DNA of 64,000 bases from Pseudomonas paeninsulae (GTDB lineage Bacteria; Pseudomonadota; Gammaproteobacteria; Pseudomonadales; Pseudomonadaceae). The translations under genes were made by a program, and so were the position numbers. Where the stretch lies: assembly GCF_035621475.1 (NCBI RefSeq), contig NZ_CP141799.1, positions 3,398,501 to 3,462,500 on the forward strand. Reading direction: 5' to 3'. Below are positions 17,512 to 28,049 of the stretch, piece by piece (the stretch's first letter is position 1; the number at the start of each line of letters is the position of its first letter). Under the pieces are notes generated by a model. That model saw nothing but the letters and a program-made list of their open reading frames with translations. It made no database searches and was not told the DNA's origin.

Positions 17512-18398
17512 GCTTGGCTTTCCAGGAGTTGCAGCCCGACCCAGTGCCGGGCAAATTGATAGGCACAGCGACCATTGCGATTACCGCGACCCAGGGCCCA
17601 GCGAATCGCCGCTTTTTCCAGCGCCTCGTTCCACTGCCAGTTCAAGCCAGCCGGCGACGCCTGCACCTCGATCCAATGGCGCACCACATCGAGAAAGTGA
17701 TCCTGGGTGAATGGGTAGAAGGACAACCACAGGCCGAAACGATCGGACAAGGCGATCTTGCCCTCAATCGCCTCACTGGGATGCAGTTCGCCGTCGACCA
17801 TCTGCGAGGCCTCGTTGTCGCTGTGACTCTCCGGCATCAGATGGCGGCGATTGGAGGTGGCGTAGAGCAGCACATTGTCTGGCGAGCGCTCCAGCGAGCC
17901 ATCCAGCACGCTTTTCAGCACCCGGTAATCACCCTCACCCGCCTCGAAGGACAGGTCGTCGCAAAACAGCACGAAGCGCTGGGGCAAGCGAATCAGCTGC
18001 TCGACCACGCGCGGCAGATCCGCCAGATGATCACGCTCGATCTCGATCAGGCGCAGCCCGGCCACGGCATGTTCGGCCAGCAACGCGCGCACCAGCGATG
18101 ACTTCCCCGTGCCCCGTGCGCCCCAGAGCAAAGCGTGGTTGGCCGGCAGGCCCTGAATGAATTGCCGGGTATTGCGCGCCAGCTGTTCACGCTGAGTGTC
18201 CACCCCGATCAGGTCACTCAGATTCAGGTCAAGGTTGATGCTCAGCGGCTGCAAGTAACCACTGCGGCCCTCACGGTGCCAGCGCGCGGCCAGACTGTGC
18301 TGCCAATCGATATCGCCACGCTGGGCTGGCAACAGCGGCTCAAGGCGCGCCAGCACGCTCTCGGCGCGCTGTAGAAAAGTATTTAAACGAGAATCCAC
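17508..18398 (-). CDS. DUF815-type AAA ATPase
   Basis: A 296-aa cytosolic P-loop ATPase of the DUF815 family. Walker A is LLWGARGTGKSSLVRAL near residue 95; Walker B is FVLFCDDLSFE near 145. The sensor-1 stretch VLLYATSNRRHLMPE follows and the family-specific ALSDRFGLWLSFYPF lies near 220. The biological role of DUF815 ATPases is unknown. The start at 18398 follows AAGGAG on the minus strand. First gene of a two-gene operon with msrC; divergent from sagS. Confidence 0.88.
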   Translation of the reverse strand: MDSRLNTFLQRAESVLARLEPLLPAQRGDIDWQHSLAARWHREGRSGYLQPLSINLDLNLSDLIGVDTQREQLARNTRQFIQGLPANHALLWGARGTGKSSLVRALLAEHAVAGLRLIEIERDHLADLPRVVEQLIRLPQRFVLFCDDLSFEAGEGDYRVLKSVLDGSLERSPDNVLLYATSNRRHLMPESHSDNEASQMVDGELHPSEAIEGKIALSDRFGLWLSFYPFTQDHFLDVVRHWIEVQASPAGLNWQWNEALEKAAIRWALGRGNRNGRCAYQFARHWVGLQLLESQA

Positions 18399-18515
18399 GA
18401 TTTTCTCCTTGGTGTGCTCCTTGATGTTACAGCCTGCCTGCCAACTGCTCCTGCCGAAAGGCAGAACAGATGGTCTATGATTGGCAGGCGAACGGACCCG
18501 AGATTATTGCCACCC

Positions 18516-20823
<2,308 letters not shown>

Positions 20824-20840
<17 letters not shown>

Positions 20841-21294
20841 AGCGGTCGAGCAACTGACCAACGCGGCCACGCAGCTCAGTCAGTTCATCCACCTCGACAC
20901 CCTGCTCGCACAACAGCTGCTGGCGCAACGGCAGCACCCGCTCGCGCAAGGCACGACCCGCTTCAGTCAATGCCAGGTGCACCTCGCGCTCATCCACAGC
21001 CGAACGCTGGCGCAATAGCAAACCAAATTGCTGCAAGCGCTTGAGCAGCGGGGTCAAGGTGCCCGAATCGAGCAGCAAGCGCTCGCCCAGGGCCTTGACC
21101 GTCGGCTGTGTCGGCGGGACAACCTGCCACTCCCAGAGCACCAGCATCGCCAGGTACTGCGGGTAGGTCAGGTTTAATTGATCGAGCATCGGCTTGTAGG
21201 CACGAATCACCGCCCGCGAAGCCGCATACAGCTTGAAGCACAGCTGGTTGTCCAACTGCAGGGCGTCTTCGCGCTCGAATGGCACTGCCTTCAT
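20824..21294 (-). CDS. ospR: MarR/OhrR-type redox regulator OspR
   Basis: A 156-aa winged-helix repressor of the OhrR/OspR subgroup. The N-terminal helix carries the sensing Cys (LDNQLCFKLYAASRA, Cys19), which on oxidation releases DNA. The wHTH lies at ~55-110 (TVKALGERLLLDSGTLTPLLKRLQQ, then wing VDEREVHLALTEAG). In P. aeruginosa OspR controls the neighbouring glutathione peroxidase gene. Its ATG overlaps the gpx stop (ATGA), and the ribosome site lies within gpx, so the repressor is coupled to its target. The operator candidate is the 28-bp palindrome upstream of gpx. Confidence 0.92.
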
Positions 21295-21776
21295 TTGAGC
21301 AGAGCTTCGATCTCGGCAGTCAGATCTTCCGGCTTGGTGGCCGGCGCGAAACGCTTGACCTGCTTGCCGTCGGCACTGATCAGAAACTTGGTGAAGTTCC
21401 ACTTCACACCCTGACTACCGAGCAGACCGGGGGCATTTTTCTTCAGTTGGACGAACAAGGGATGGGCATCGCTGCCGTTGACATCGACTTTCTTGAACAA
21501 GGGAAAGCTGACACCGAAGTTCAGCTCGCAAAACTCGGAAATGGCCCCTTCATTGCCCGGCTCCTGCTTGCCGAACTGGTTACAAGGAAAGCCCAACACC
21601 ACCAGACCTTTGTCTTTGTACTGCTGCCAGAGGCTTTCCAAACCCTTGTACTGCGGAGTGAAACCGCACTTGCTTGCAGTATTGACCACCAACACGGCCT
21701 TGCCGCCGAAGTCGGAGAGGGTTTTCTGTTCGCCCTTGATGGTGGTTACAGGGATATCGAAGAGTTCGTTGCTCAT
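21291..21776 (-). CDS. Glutathione peroxidase
   Basis: A 161-aa thioredoxin-fold peroxidase reducing hydroperoxides with glutathione or thioredoxin. The peroxidatic Cys is in NTASKCGFTPQY (residue ~37). The partner Gln is in LGFPCNQFGKQEPG and the Trp in VKWNFTKFL. It is the non-selenium form (Cys, not Sec). First gene of an operon with ospR. The promoter (TTGCAT, 17 bp, TATGGT on the minus strand) is overlapped by a perfect palindrome, fitting peroxide-inducible expression. Confidence 0.95.
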   Translation of the reverse strand: MSNELFDIPVTTIKGEQKTLSDFGGKAVLVVNTASKCGFTPQYKGLESLWQQYKDKGLVVLGFPCNQFGKQEPGNEGAISEFCELNFGVSFPLFKKVDVNGSDAHPLFVQLKKNAPGLLGSQGVKWNFTKFLISADGKQVKRFAPATKPEDLTAEIEALLK

Positions 21777-21812
21777 GGATGGCAGCGCCTTTGCTCGGGA
21801 GAAAGTGGAAAC

Positions 21813-21850
21813 ACCATAGCGAGCAATTAAATTGCATGCAATTTAATTGC
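21813..21850 (-). promoter_or_regulatory. gpx-ospR promoter overlapped by a 28-bp perfect palindrome
   Basis: 21823-21850 reads as a perfect palindrome with half-site GCAATTAAATTGCA. The candidate -35 TTGCAT (21841-21836) lies inside it, 17 bp from -10 TATGGT (21818-21813). Binding here would block RNA polymerase. The AATT/TTGCA pattern suits an OhrR/OspR-class MarR dimer. Confidence 0.8.
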
Positions 21851-21953
21851 GAAAATAAGGCCTGCCGTCAATGAGCCACCGCGCAGTCGCAGGACGGGTC
21901 AGCCCGCGTAACTCGAACCGCCCCGTCCTGCGTTGCGCATGGCCGCGCAAGCT

Positions 21954-22355
21954 TCACGCTTCGGCTTTAGGCACGAGCTTCAGCGAGGCCGAATTGATGC
22001 AGTAGCGTAAACCGGTCGGCGCCGGCCCATCGGGGAAGACGTGGCCCAGGTGGGCATCGCATTTTCCACACTTCACTTCGATGCGGTGCATGCCGTGGCT
22101 GAAGTCATCCAGGCTGGTAATCGCATCCTTGCTGAGCGGCTGAAAGTAGCTGGGCCAGCCACTCCCGGAGTCGAACTTGGCGTCGGAGTCGAACAATGCA
22201 GTACCGCAGCAGGCGCAGTGATAAACGCCCGGCGTCTTGCTGTCATGGTATTCACCGGAAAAGGCTCGCTCCGTGCCACCCAACCGGCAGACATGGAACT
22301 GCGTCTCCGACAGTTCTTCGCGCCAGTCTTCCAGGGGTTTTTCGAGCTTGTCCAC
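21954..22355 (-). CDS. msrB: Peptide-methionine (R)-S-oxide reductase MsrB
   Basis: A 133-aa cytosolic repair enzyme for oxidised Met in proteins. The zinc-binding Cys pairs CACC and CGKC, the [13 protein letters not shown] motif, and the catalytic Cys in [11 protein letters not shown] are all present. It starts with GTG at 22355, preceded by AGGAG eight bases upstream. It lies 177 bp upstream of gpx on the same strand and could be partly cotranscribed, but the gpx promoter lies in that gap. Length is normal. Confidence 0.95.
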   Translation of the reverse strand: MDKLEKPLEDWREELSETQFHVCRLGGTERAFSGEYHDSKTPGVYHCACCGTALFDSDAKFDSGSGWPSYFQPLSKDAITSLDDFSHGMHRIEVKCGKCDAHLGHVFPDGPAPTGLRYCINSASLKLVPKAEA

Positions 22356-22524
22356 AGGCAGGTCTCCTCAACAGAAAAAAGCCCGACCAGTAGCTTTGCC
22401 AAGGTCAGGCTGCAACGTATCATTCGCCCCCAGTCTGTCACCGGCGTTACAACCTGCCAAGGCTCGCCTGATCGAGACTTTGACACGGTAATTCAACGGC
22501 GTTTCACCACTCGGGATCCCTTAC

Positions 22525-23736
22525 ATGCAGTTCAGCAAATCGAACAAGCTCGCCAATGTCTGCTACGACATTCGCGGCCCCGTGCTCAAGCACGCCAAAC
22601 GCCTGGAAGAGGAAGGCCATCGCATCCTCAAGCTGAACATCGGCAACCCGGCGTCGTTCGGTTTCGAAGCCCCGGAAGAAATCCTTCAGGACGTCATCCG
22701 CAATTTGCCGATGGCCCAGGGCTACAGCGACTCCAAGGGCCTGTTCAGTGCGCGCAAGGCGGTGATGCAGTACTACCAGCAGAAGCAGGTCGAAGGTGTC
22801 GGCATTGAGGACATCTACCTGGGCAACGGCGTGTCCGAGCTGATTGTCATGGCCATGCAGGCGCTGCTCAATAACGGCGACGAGGTGCTGATCCCGGCCC
22901 CCGACTATCCGCTATGGACTGCCGCCGTAGCCCTGTCCGGCGGCAAGCCGGTGCATTACCTATGTGACGAGCAGGCCGGCTGGTTTCCCGACATTGCCGA
23001 CATGCGCGCCAAGATCACGCCCAACACCAAGGCACTGGTGTTGATCAACCCGAATAACCCCACCGGCGCGGTGTATTCCAAAGAAGTACTGATGGACATC
23101 GTCGAACTGGCGCGTCAGCACAACCTGGTGCTGTTCTCCGACGAGATCTACGACAAGATCCTCTACGACGAAGCCCAGCACATCTGCACCGCCTCGCTGG
23201 CGCCGGATGTGCTCTGCCTGACCTTCAACGGCCTGTCCAAGTCCTACCGGGTGGCGGGTTTCCGCTCCGGCTGGGTAGCGATTTCCGGGCCCAAGCACCG
23301 CGCGCAGAGCTATATCGAAGGCATCGATATCCTGGCCAACATGCGCCTGTGCGCCAACGTGCCGAGCCAGCACGCGATCCAGACGGCGCTGGGTGGCTAC
23401 CAGAGCATCAACGACCTGGTGTTGCCGCAAGGCCGCTTGCTGGAACAGCGCAACCGCACCTGGGAGCTGCTCAACGACATTCCCGGGGTCAGCTGCGTCA
23501 AGCCCATGGGTGCGCTCTACGCCTTCCCCAAAATCGACCCCAAGGTCTGCCCGATTCACAACGACGAGAAATTCGTCCTCGACCTGCTGCTCTCCGAGAA
23601 GCTGTTGATCGTCCAGGGCACGGCCTTCAACTGGCCGTGGCCGGATCACTTCCGCGTGGTCACCCTGCCGCGGGTCGATGATCTGGAACAAGCCATTGGC
23701 CGCATCGGCAGCTTCCTCAAGAGCTACCGTCAATAA
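22525..23736 (+). CDS. alaA: Glutamate-pyruvate (alanine) aminotransferase AlaA
   Basis: A 403-aa fold-type I PLP aminotransferase of the AlaA (YfbQ) group, making alanine from pyruvate and glutamate. It begins with the family N terminus SNKLANVCYDIRGPVLKHAKRLEE. The PLP Lys is 239 in FNGLSKSYRVAGFRSGW, with the INPNNPTGAV motif near 175 and the C-terminal Arg in DHFRVVTLPR. It is followed 12 bp later by an SDR gene, so probably cotranscribed. The start is supported by homologous length; the ribosome site is weak. Confidence 0.9.
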   Translation: MQFSKSNKLANVCYDIRGPVLKHAKRLEEEGHRILKLNIGNPASFGFEAPEEILQDVIRNLPMAQGYSDSKGLFSARKAVMQYYQQKQVEGVGIEDIYLGNGVSELIVMAMQALLNNGDEVLIPAPDYPLWTAAVALSGGKPVHYLCDEQAGWFPDIADMRAKITPNTKALVLINPNNPTGAVYSKEVLMDIVELARQHNLVLFSDEIYDKILYDEAQHICTASLAPDVLCLTFNGLSKSYRVAGFRSGWVAISGPKHRAQSYIEGIDILANMRLCANVPSQHAIQTALGGYQSINDLVLPQGRLLEQRNRTWELLNDIPGVSCVKPMGALYAFPKIDPKVCPIHNDEKFVLDLLLSEKLLIVQGTAFNWPWPDHFRVVTLPRVDDLEQAIGRIGSFLKSYRQ

Positions 23737-23748
23737 CCGGAGATCGCC

Positions 23749-24492
23749 ATGAACCAGGGCAAACGTTATCTGCTGACAGGCGCCAGTTCCGGTATCGGCA
23801 CCGCACTCGCCCGTGAGCTGGCGAGCAAAGGTTACGACCTGGCCCTGGCGGCGCGCCGCGAAGACAGCCTGCACCTGCTGGCGGCCGAACTGCAGGCGCG
23901 CTTCGGCCGCAAGGCCATCGTCCTGCCCCTGGACGTCACCGACTACGCAGCCTGCCAAGATGCCGTAGGCATGGCTGCCAACGCCCTGGGCGGGCTGGAC
24001 GGTCTCATCGCCAACGCGGGCATCGCCCTGACCGGCAAAGTCGGTGGTGGTCACTTCGAGCGCGCCAGGCTGACCCTGGAAACCAACCTGATCGGCGCCA
24101 TCGCCTGCCTCGATGCAGCAGCCGCGTTGTTTAGTCAGCAAGGTCATGGCCACCTGGTCGCCGTCGCCTCGGTCGCCGGCAAGCGCGGCCTGCCCTATGC
24201 CGCGGCCTATTCGGCGAGCAAGGCCGGCTTGATCAGCTACATGCAGGCCACCCGCGCCGAACTGCAGGGCAAGGGCATCGACACCACCCTGCTGCTGCCC
24301 GGCTTTATCGATACGCCCCTCAATAGCGATATGCCCAAACGACCCTTTCTGATCGATGTAGAACGCGGCGCCACGCTGATCGCCCGGCACATCGACAAAC
24401 GCCACAGCAGTGCCTACGTACCGGGTTGGCCCTGGGCGATTCTCGGTCGCCTGTTGCCGCTACTACCCACCTCGATGATTGCCAAATTCTGA
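23749..24492 (+). CDS. SDR family oxidoreductase
   Basis: A 247-aa short-chain dehydrogenase/reductase with Rossmann fold. Cofactor motif TGASSGIG at residues ~10-17, NAG motif (IANAGIAL) near 90, catalytic Ser in VASVAGKRG and catalytic YSASK near 158. The Arg pair in LAARRED after strand 2 favours NADPH. It is preceded by CCGGAGAT and shares a TGATG overlap with the next gene, so the three genes alaA-SDR-hypothetical form one operon. Substrate unknown. Confidence 0.85.
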   Translation: MNQGKRYLLTGASSGIGTALARELASKGYDLALAARREDSLHLLAAELQARFGRKAIVLPLDVTDYAACQDAVGMAANALGGLDGLIANAGIALTGKVGGGHFERARLTLETNLIGAIACLDAAAALFSQQGHGHLVAVASVAGKRGLPYAAAYSASKAGLISYMQATRAELQGKGIDTTLLLPGFIDTPLNSDMPKRPFLIDVERGATLIARHIDKRHSSAYVPGWPWAILGRLLPLLPTSMIAKF

Positions 24493-24944
24493 TGGATCTA
24501 CAAATCGACGATTTCTACAAGGATGCGGCCGCCGCCATGCTGCAGCTCTATCAGGTTTTCCCGCGCAAAATGGCGCTCTACGTAGAGGACCTGATCGGCC
24601 GCGAGGAACCGGATGAATTCGGCCTGCCGAGCAAGCGCCATGAGAGCTGCCTGGGCACGCTGTTGTGGCTGGCCGAGGAAGGCTACCTGCGCTTCGACTC
24701 GACAATCGCCTACGACGCCCTCGATCAGGCGGTGCTCAGTGAAAAAGGCTTTCTGCGCCTGAGTCGCAGCGTGCCCCATGCCCTGCGCGAAGGCGAAGCA
24801 CTACCCCCAAGCGTGCGCCGAGTGCACGCCACCCTGGCCTTTCAACTGCGCGACGCGCTGAGCCATAAACATGGCGAACGCCTCGCCCGCCTCACCCGCT
24901 TGCTCTTCGAAAGCAGCCTGACCGCTACAGGCGACACAGTTTGA
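24492..24944 (+). CDS. Conserved hypothetical protein
   Basis: A 150-aa cytosolic, helix-rich protein beginning MDLQIDDFYKDAAAAMLQLY with the motif FPRKMALYVEDLIGREEPDEFGLPSKRHESCLGTLLWL. The architecture (short helix, DEFGL, a 'GTLLWLAEEGYLRF' wing-like stretch) resembles a winged-helix fold, but I cannot assign a family. The start overlaps the SDR stop (TGATG). It is the last gene before htpX, which has its own promoter. Confidence 0.7.
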   Translation: MDLQIDDFYKDAAAAMLQLYQVFPRKMALYVEDLIGREEPDEFGLPSKRHESCLGTLLWLAEEGYLRFDSTIAYDALDQAVLSEKGFLRLSRSVPHALREGEALPPSVRRVHATLAFQLRDALSHKHGERLARLTRLLFESSLTATGDTV

Positions 24945-24957
24945 AATAGTCCCCCGG

Positions 24958-24986
24958 TTGAAGAGACGGGGGGCGCGCCCTTATAT
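24958..24986 (+). promoter_or_regulatory. Candidate sigma-32 heat-shock promoter of htpX
   Basis: GTTGAA (24957-24962) as -35, a 15-bp spacer, and CCCTTATAT (24978-24986) as -10 resemble the RpoH consensus (TTGAAA and CCCCATNT). The gene downstream is a known heat-shock protease. Confidence 0.6.
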
Positions 24987-25033
24987 AGCCGGCATATCAA
25001 GCAGGTCTTTCCCGTGAGGAGTCGTTTCACACC

Positions 25034-25906
25034 ATGACGCGCATTTTGCTGTTCCTGGCTACTAACCTGGCAGTGTTGATCATCGCCAGTATCACTCTCA
25101 AGCTACTGGGGGTAGACCGCTTCACCGGCCAGAACTACAGCAGCCTGCTGATCTTCTGCGCGGTATTCGGCTTTGCCGGCTCATTGATTTCACTGCTGCT
25201 GTCCAAGTGGATGGCGAAGATGAGCACCGGTACCGAGATCATCACCCAGCCACGCACCCGCCACGAACAGTGGCTGATGCAAACCGTCGAAGAACTGTCC
25301 CGCGCAGCCGGCATCAAGATGCCGGAAGTGGGAATCTTTCCGGCTTACGAATCCAACGCCTTCGCCACCGGCTGGAACAAGAACGATGCCCTGGTGGCGG
25401 TCAGCCAGGGCCTACTGGAACGTTTCTCGCCTGATGAAGTGAAGGCTGTGCTGGCCCACGAAATTGGCCACGTAGCCAACGGCGACATGGTCACCCTGGC
25501 GCTGATTCAGGGCGTGGTGAACACCTTCGTGATGTTCTTTGCGCGGATCTTCGGCAACTTCGTCGACAAGGCCATCCTGAAAAACGAAGGCAGCCACGGC
25601 ATCGGTTACTTCGTCGCGACCATCTTCGCCGAACTGGTACTGGGCATCCTGGCCAGCATCATCGTCATGTGGTTCTCGCGCAAACGCGAGTTCAAGGCCG
25701 ACGAAGCCGGCGCCCGCCTGGCCGGAACCGGCGCCATGATCGCCGCCCTGCAGCGCCTGCGCGCCGAACAGGGCGTGCCGGTGAACATGCCCGACAGCCT
25801 GACCGCCTTCGGCATCAACGGCGGCCTGAAGCATGGCCTGGCCGGCCTGCTGATGACCCACCCGCCCCTGGAAGATCGCATCGAAGCCCTGCGTCAGCTG
25901 CGCTAA
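25034..25906 (+). CDS. htpX: Membrane zinc metalloprotease HtpX
   Basis: A 290-aa M48-family protease of the inner membrane, degrading misfolded membrane proteins together with FtsH. Two N-terminal TM helices (~5-23 and ~36-57), then the zinc motif HEIGH (142-146) in [15 protein letters not shown]. Two further hydrophobic segments (~155-175, ~192-213) follow, and the third zinc ligand Glu lies in [15 protein letters not shown]. Length equals the usual ~290 aa. The start follows GTGAGGAG. A sigma-32-like promoter lies about 50 bp upstream, and a strong terminator follows. Confidence 0.96.
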   Translation: MTRILLFLATNLAVLIIASITLKLLGVDRFTGQNYSSLLIFCAVFGFAGSLISLLLSKWMAKMSTGTEIITQPRTRHEQWLMQTVEELSRAAGIKMPEVGIFPAYESNAFATGWNKNDALVAVSQGLLERFSPDEVKAVLAHEIGHVANGDMVTLALIQGVVNTFVMFFARIFGNFVDKAILKNEGSHGIGYFVATIFAELVLGILASIIVMWFSRKREFKADEAGARLAGTGAMIAALQRLRAEQGVPVNMPDSLTAFGINGGLKHGLAGLLMTHPPLEDRIEALRQLR

Positions 25907-25913
25907 CCAGCAA

Positions 25914-25954
25914 GCATGAAAAAGGGCGGCCCTCGGGTCGCCCTTTTTTCATGC
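25914..25954. terminator. htpX terminator
   Basis: Stem GCATGAAAAAGGGCG with its complement ending TTTTTTCATGC. Strong, symmetrical A/T flanks allow action on both strands (htpX from the left, tpm from the right). Confidence 0.9.
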
Positions 25955-26042
25955 TGTTCACGCCAGTCCAACTATAGGCCGGACCAGGCGACGCTCCGTT
26001 CGGTGAGCGGCAGCAAACCAACCAGGCTGACGCGCCGCATTA

Positions 26043-26699
26043 TCAGCGCTTGATCAAGCGATAAACCACCTCGTCCAGCGCTTGCAGATTGTGCTTGATG
26101 AACTTCCAGTTGCCCTGCAGCACATCCAGCCGCTCCAGCGTCTCGATCTGCCAGCCCGCCCCGAACAACTCATGCACTTCGCCATCCGTCACCGCGAAGG
26201 GTGGGCCGTCCATCTGACTCTGCTGGTAATCCAGGGTAACCAACAGGCCCCGGCATGCCGCCGGCAAAATGGCCTGCAGATGCGCCACGTAGCGTTTCCG
26301 CAGCTCGACCGGCAAGGCGATCAATGCCGCGCGATCGTAGAGCGCCTGGCAATCGCCGAGCTGCCCTGCCGTCAGGGCGAAGAAATCGCCGCACCAGAGC
26401 TCCACCGCTCCGGCGCGATAGACCTGGAACGCGCCTTCCTGGCTGATCTCGGCGCTCAAGTCATGTTCCGCGAAGAAATCCTCGACCGCCTTCTGCGCCA
26501 GCTCGACGCCCAGCACCCGATAGCCCTGCCCCGCCAGCCAGGCCAGATCCAGACTCTTGCCGCACAACGGCACCAGCACCCGTGCGCCCGGCTGCAGCTC
26601 GAGCGCCGAGCAGTGGCGCTGCAGATAGGGATTGACCTGATCCAGATGGAAACCGATCTGATCGCGCGCCCAGCGTGTCTGCCAAAATGCCTCGTCCAC
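26043..26699 (-). CDS. tpm: Thiopurine S-methyltransferase
   Basis: A 218-aa SAM-dependent methyltransferase of the TPMT family, which in Pseudomonas methylates tellurite/selenite compounds and thiopurines. It begins [25 protein letters not shown], with the SAM motif [27 protein letters not shown] near residue 45 and [10 protein letters not shown]. The chosen start is GTG at 26699 after AGGGGG; the longer frame from TTG adds 11 unsupported residues. Length equals other bacterial Tpm proteins. It is divergent from the dioxygenase gene. Confidence 0.92.
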   Translation of the reverse strand: MDEAFWQTRWARDQIGFHLDQVNPYLQRHCSALELQPGARVLVPLCGKSLDLAWLAGQGYRVLGVELAQKAVEDFFAEHDLSAEISQEGAFQVYRAGAVELWCGDFFALTAGQLGDCQALYDRAALIALPVELRKRYVAHLQAILPAACRGLLVTLDYQQSQMDGPPFAVTDGEVHELFGAGWQIETLERLDVLQGNWKFIKHNLQALDEVVYRLIKR

Positions 26700-26800
26700 T
26701 CTACCCCCTAAAAATTCGATCAAATAGCTCAAGTATTTATACTGGAATTCGATAATAGCAGCCGCGAAGATAGCAATATCCTACTGCAGGAACCTACCCC

Positions 26801-27568
26801 ATGCTGCCTTCGCTATTTATCTCCCACGGCTCACCCATGCTCGCCCTGGAACCCGGCGCCAGCGGTCCGGCCTTGACCCACCTGGCTGCGGCGCTACCGA
26901 GACCACGGGCCATCCTGCTGGTGTCCGCCCACTGGGAAAGCTCTGCACTGCGCGTCACCAGCGCCGCCCAACCTGAAACCTGGCATGACTTTGGCGGCTT
27001 CCCTCCAGCGCTGTATCAGCTGCAATACCCGGCGCCCGGCAATCCGCAACTCGCCGCAGACATCGTGCAATTACTCGGTGTCGCCGGTCTCCGCGCCCAA
27101 CTCGACCCCGAACGCCCATTCGATCACGGCGCCTGGGTGCCACTGTCACTCATGTACCCGGCCGCCGACATCCCGCTCGTGCAGCTCTCGCTGCCCAGTC
27201 GCCAGAGCCCTGAAGTACAGACCCGTATCGGGCGCGCCTTGGCCGGCCTGCGCGAGCAAGGCGTACTGCTGATCGGCTCCGGCAGCATTACCCATAACCT
27301 CGGTGAACTCGACTGGCACGCCGGCCCCGAGGTAGTTGAGCCCTGGGCCCAGGACTTCCGCGACTGGATAGTGACCCGACTCGCCGCCGACGACGAGGCT
27401 GCACTGCACGACTATCGCCAACGCGCCCCGGCGGCCGTACGCAATCACCCGAGCGACGAACATCTATTGCCCCTGTTCTTCGCCCGCGGCGCTGGCGGTC
27501 AGTTCAAGGTCGAGCACAGCGGTTTCACGCTCGGCGCCCTGGGCATGGATATCTATAGCTTTGCCTGA
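26801..27568 (+). CDS. ygiD: DODA-type extradiol ring-cleavage dioxygenase (YgiD-like)
   Basis: A 255-aa LigB-superfamily dioxygenase, similar to 4,5-DOPA extradiol dioxygenases. Metal and catalytic His residues are visible in LFISHGSP (residue 9), SAHWES, PFDHGAWVPL and GSITHNL. The natural substrate of bacterial YgiD is not firmly known. Start ATG 26801 has only a weak ribosome site (CAGGAAC). It is divergent from tpm, with a 101-bp AT-rich gap likely to hold both promoters. Confidence 0.85.
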   Translation: MLPSLFISHGSPMLALEPGASGPALTHLAAALPRPRAILLVSAHWESSALRVTSAAQPETWHDFGGFPPALYQLQYPAPGNPQLAADIVQLLGVAGLRAQLDPERPFDHGAWVPLSLMYPAADIPLVQLSLPSRQSPEVQTRIGRALAGLREQGVLLIGSGSITHNLGELDWHAGPEVVEPWAQDFRDWIVTRLAADDEAALHDYRQRAPAAVRNHPSDEHLLPLFFARGAGGQFKVEHSGFTLGALGMDIYSFA

Positions 27569-27735
27569 TCAACCCAAGGTGCTGCCAAACTGCGGCATGC
27601 GCCAACTGCGCGCGTCTCAGACGCCAAGGTATCGATCACGGCCCCCTACCAATTTGTGCTTCAATCATCTGCATGACCCTGCCCTTGGAACCGTCGGCCA
27701 CGAGGCTCAGGTGTCACGCAGAAGGTGTGGACGAT

Positions 27736-27957
27736 ATGAACTCAATCAGGCTTGCAGCCATAGCACTTGTGGTCGCCGGTACCCTGGCGCTGATTTACGG
27801 TGGTTTCAGTTATACCAAGGACACCACCGCGGTCAAACTTGGTCCGCTCGAGCTTTCCGTGAAAGAGAAGGAAACGGTCAACGTCCCCATGTGGGCTGGG
27901 ATTGCCGCCATAGTGGCCGGCGGCCTTATGCTCGTAGTTGGCAGCAAGCGGCCATAG
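27736..27957 (+). CDS. Small two-helix membrane protein (73 aa)
   Basis: A 73-residue protein with two hydrophobic helices (about 5-24 and 50-68) joined by a polar loop containing KLGPLELSVKEKETVNVP. It fits the DUF3185-like small membrane proteins common in proteobacteria; function unknown. The start at 27736 gives a sensible N terminus; an upstream in-frame start at 27673 would add 21 residues with no ribosome site. It ends before a bidirectional terminator shared with deaD. Confidence 0.65.
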   Translation: MNSIRLAAIALVVAGTLALIYGGFSYTKDTTAVKLGPLELSVKEKETVNVPMWAGIAAIVAGGLMLVVGSKRP

Positions 27958-27993
27958 CGCCGCTGTAGGCCTTGCCTGCCGGGTGGGCGGATA

Positions 27994-28031
27994 CAAAAAA
28001 GCCCCGCATCTCAACAATGCGGGGCTTCTTG
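27994..28031. terminator. Bidirectional terminator between small membrane gene and deaD
   Basis: Stem AAGCCCCGCAT/ATGCGGGGCTT with a 7-nt loop, flanked by an A-run on the left and TCTTG on the right. The T-run is cleaner on the minus strand, so it mainly ends deaD. Confidence 0.85.
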
Positions 28032-28049
28032 TTTAGCGCTTAACGCGAA

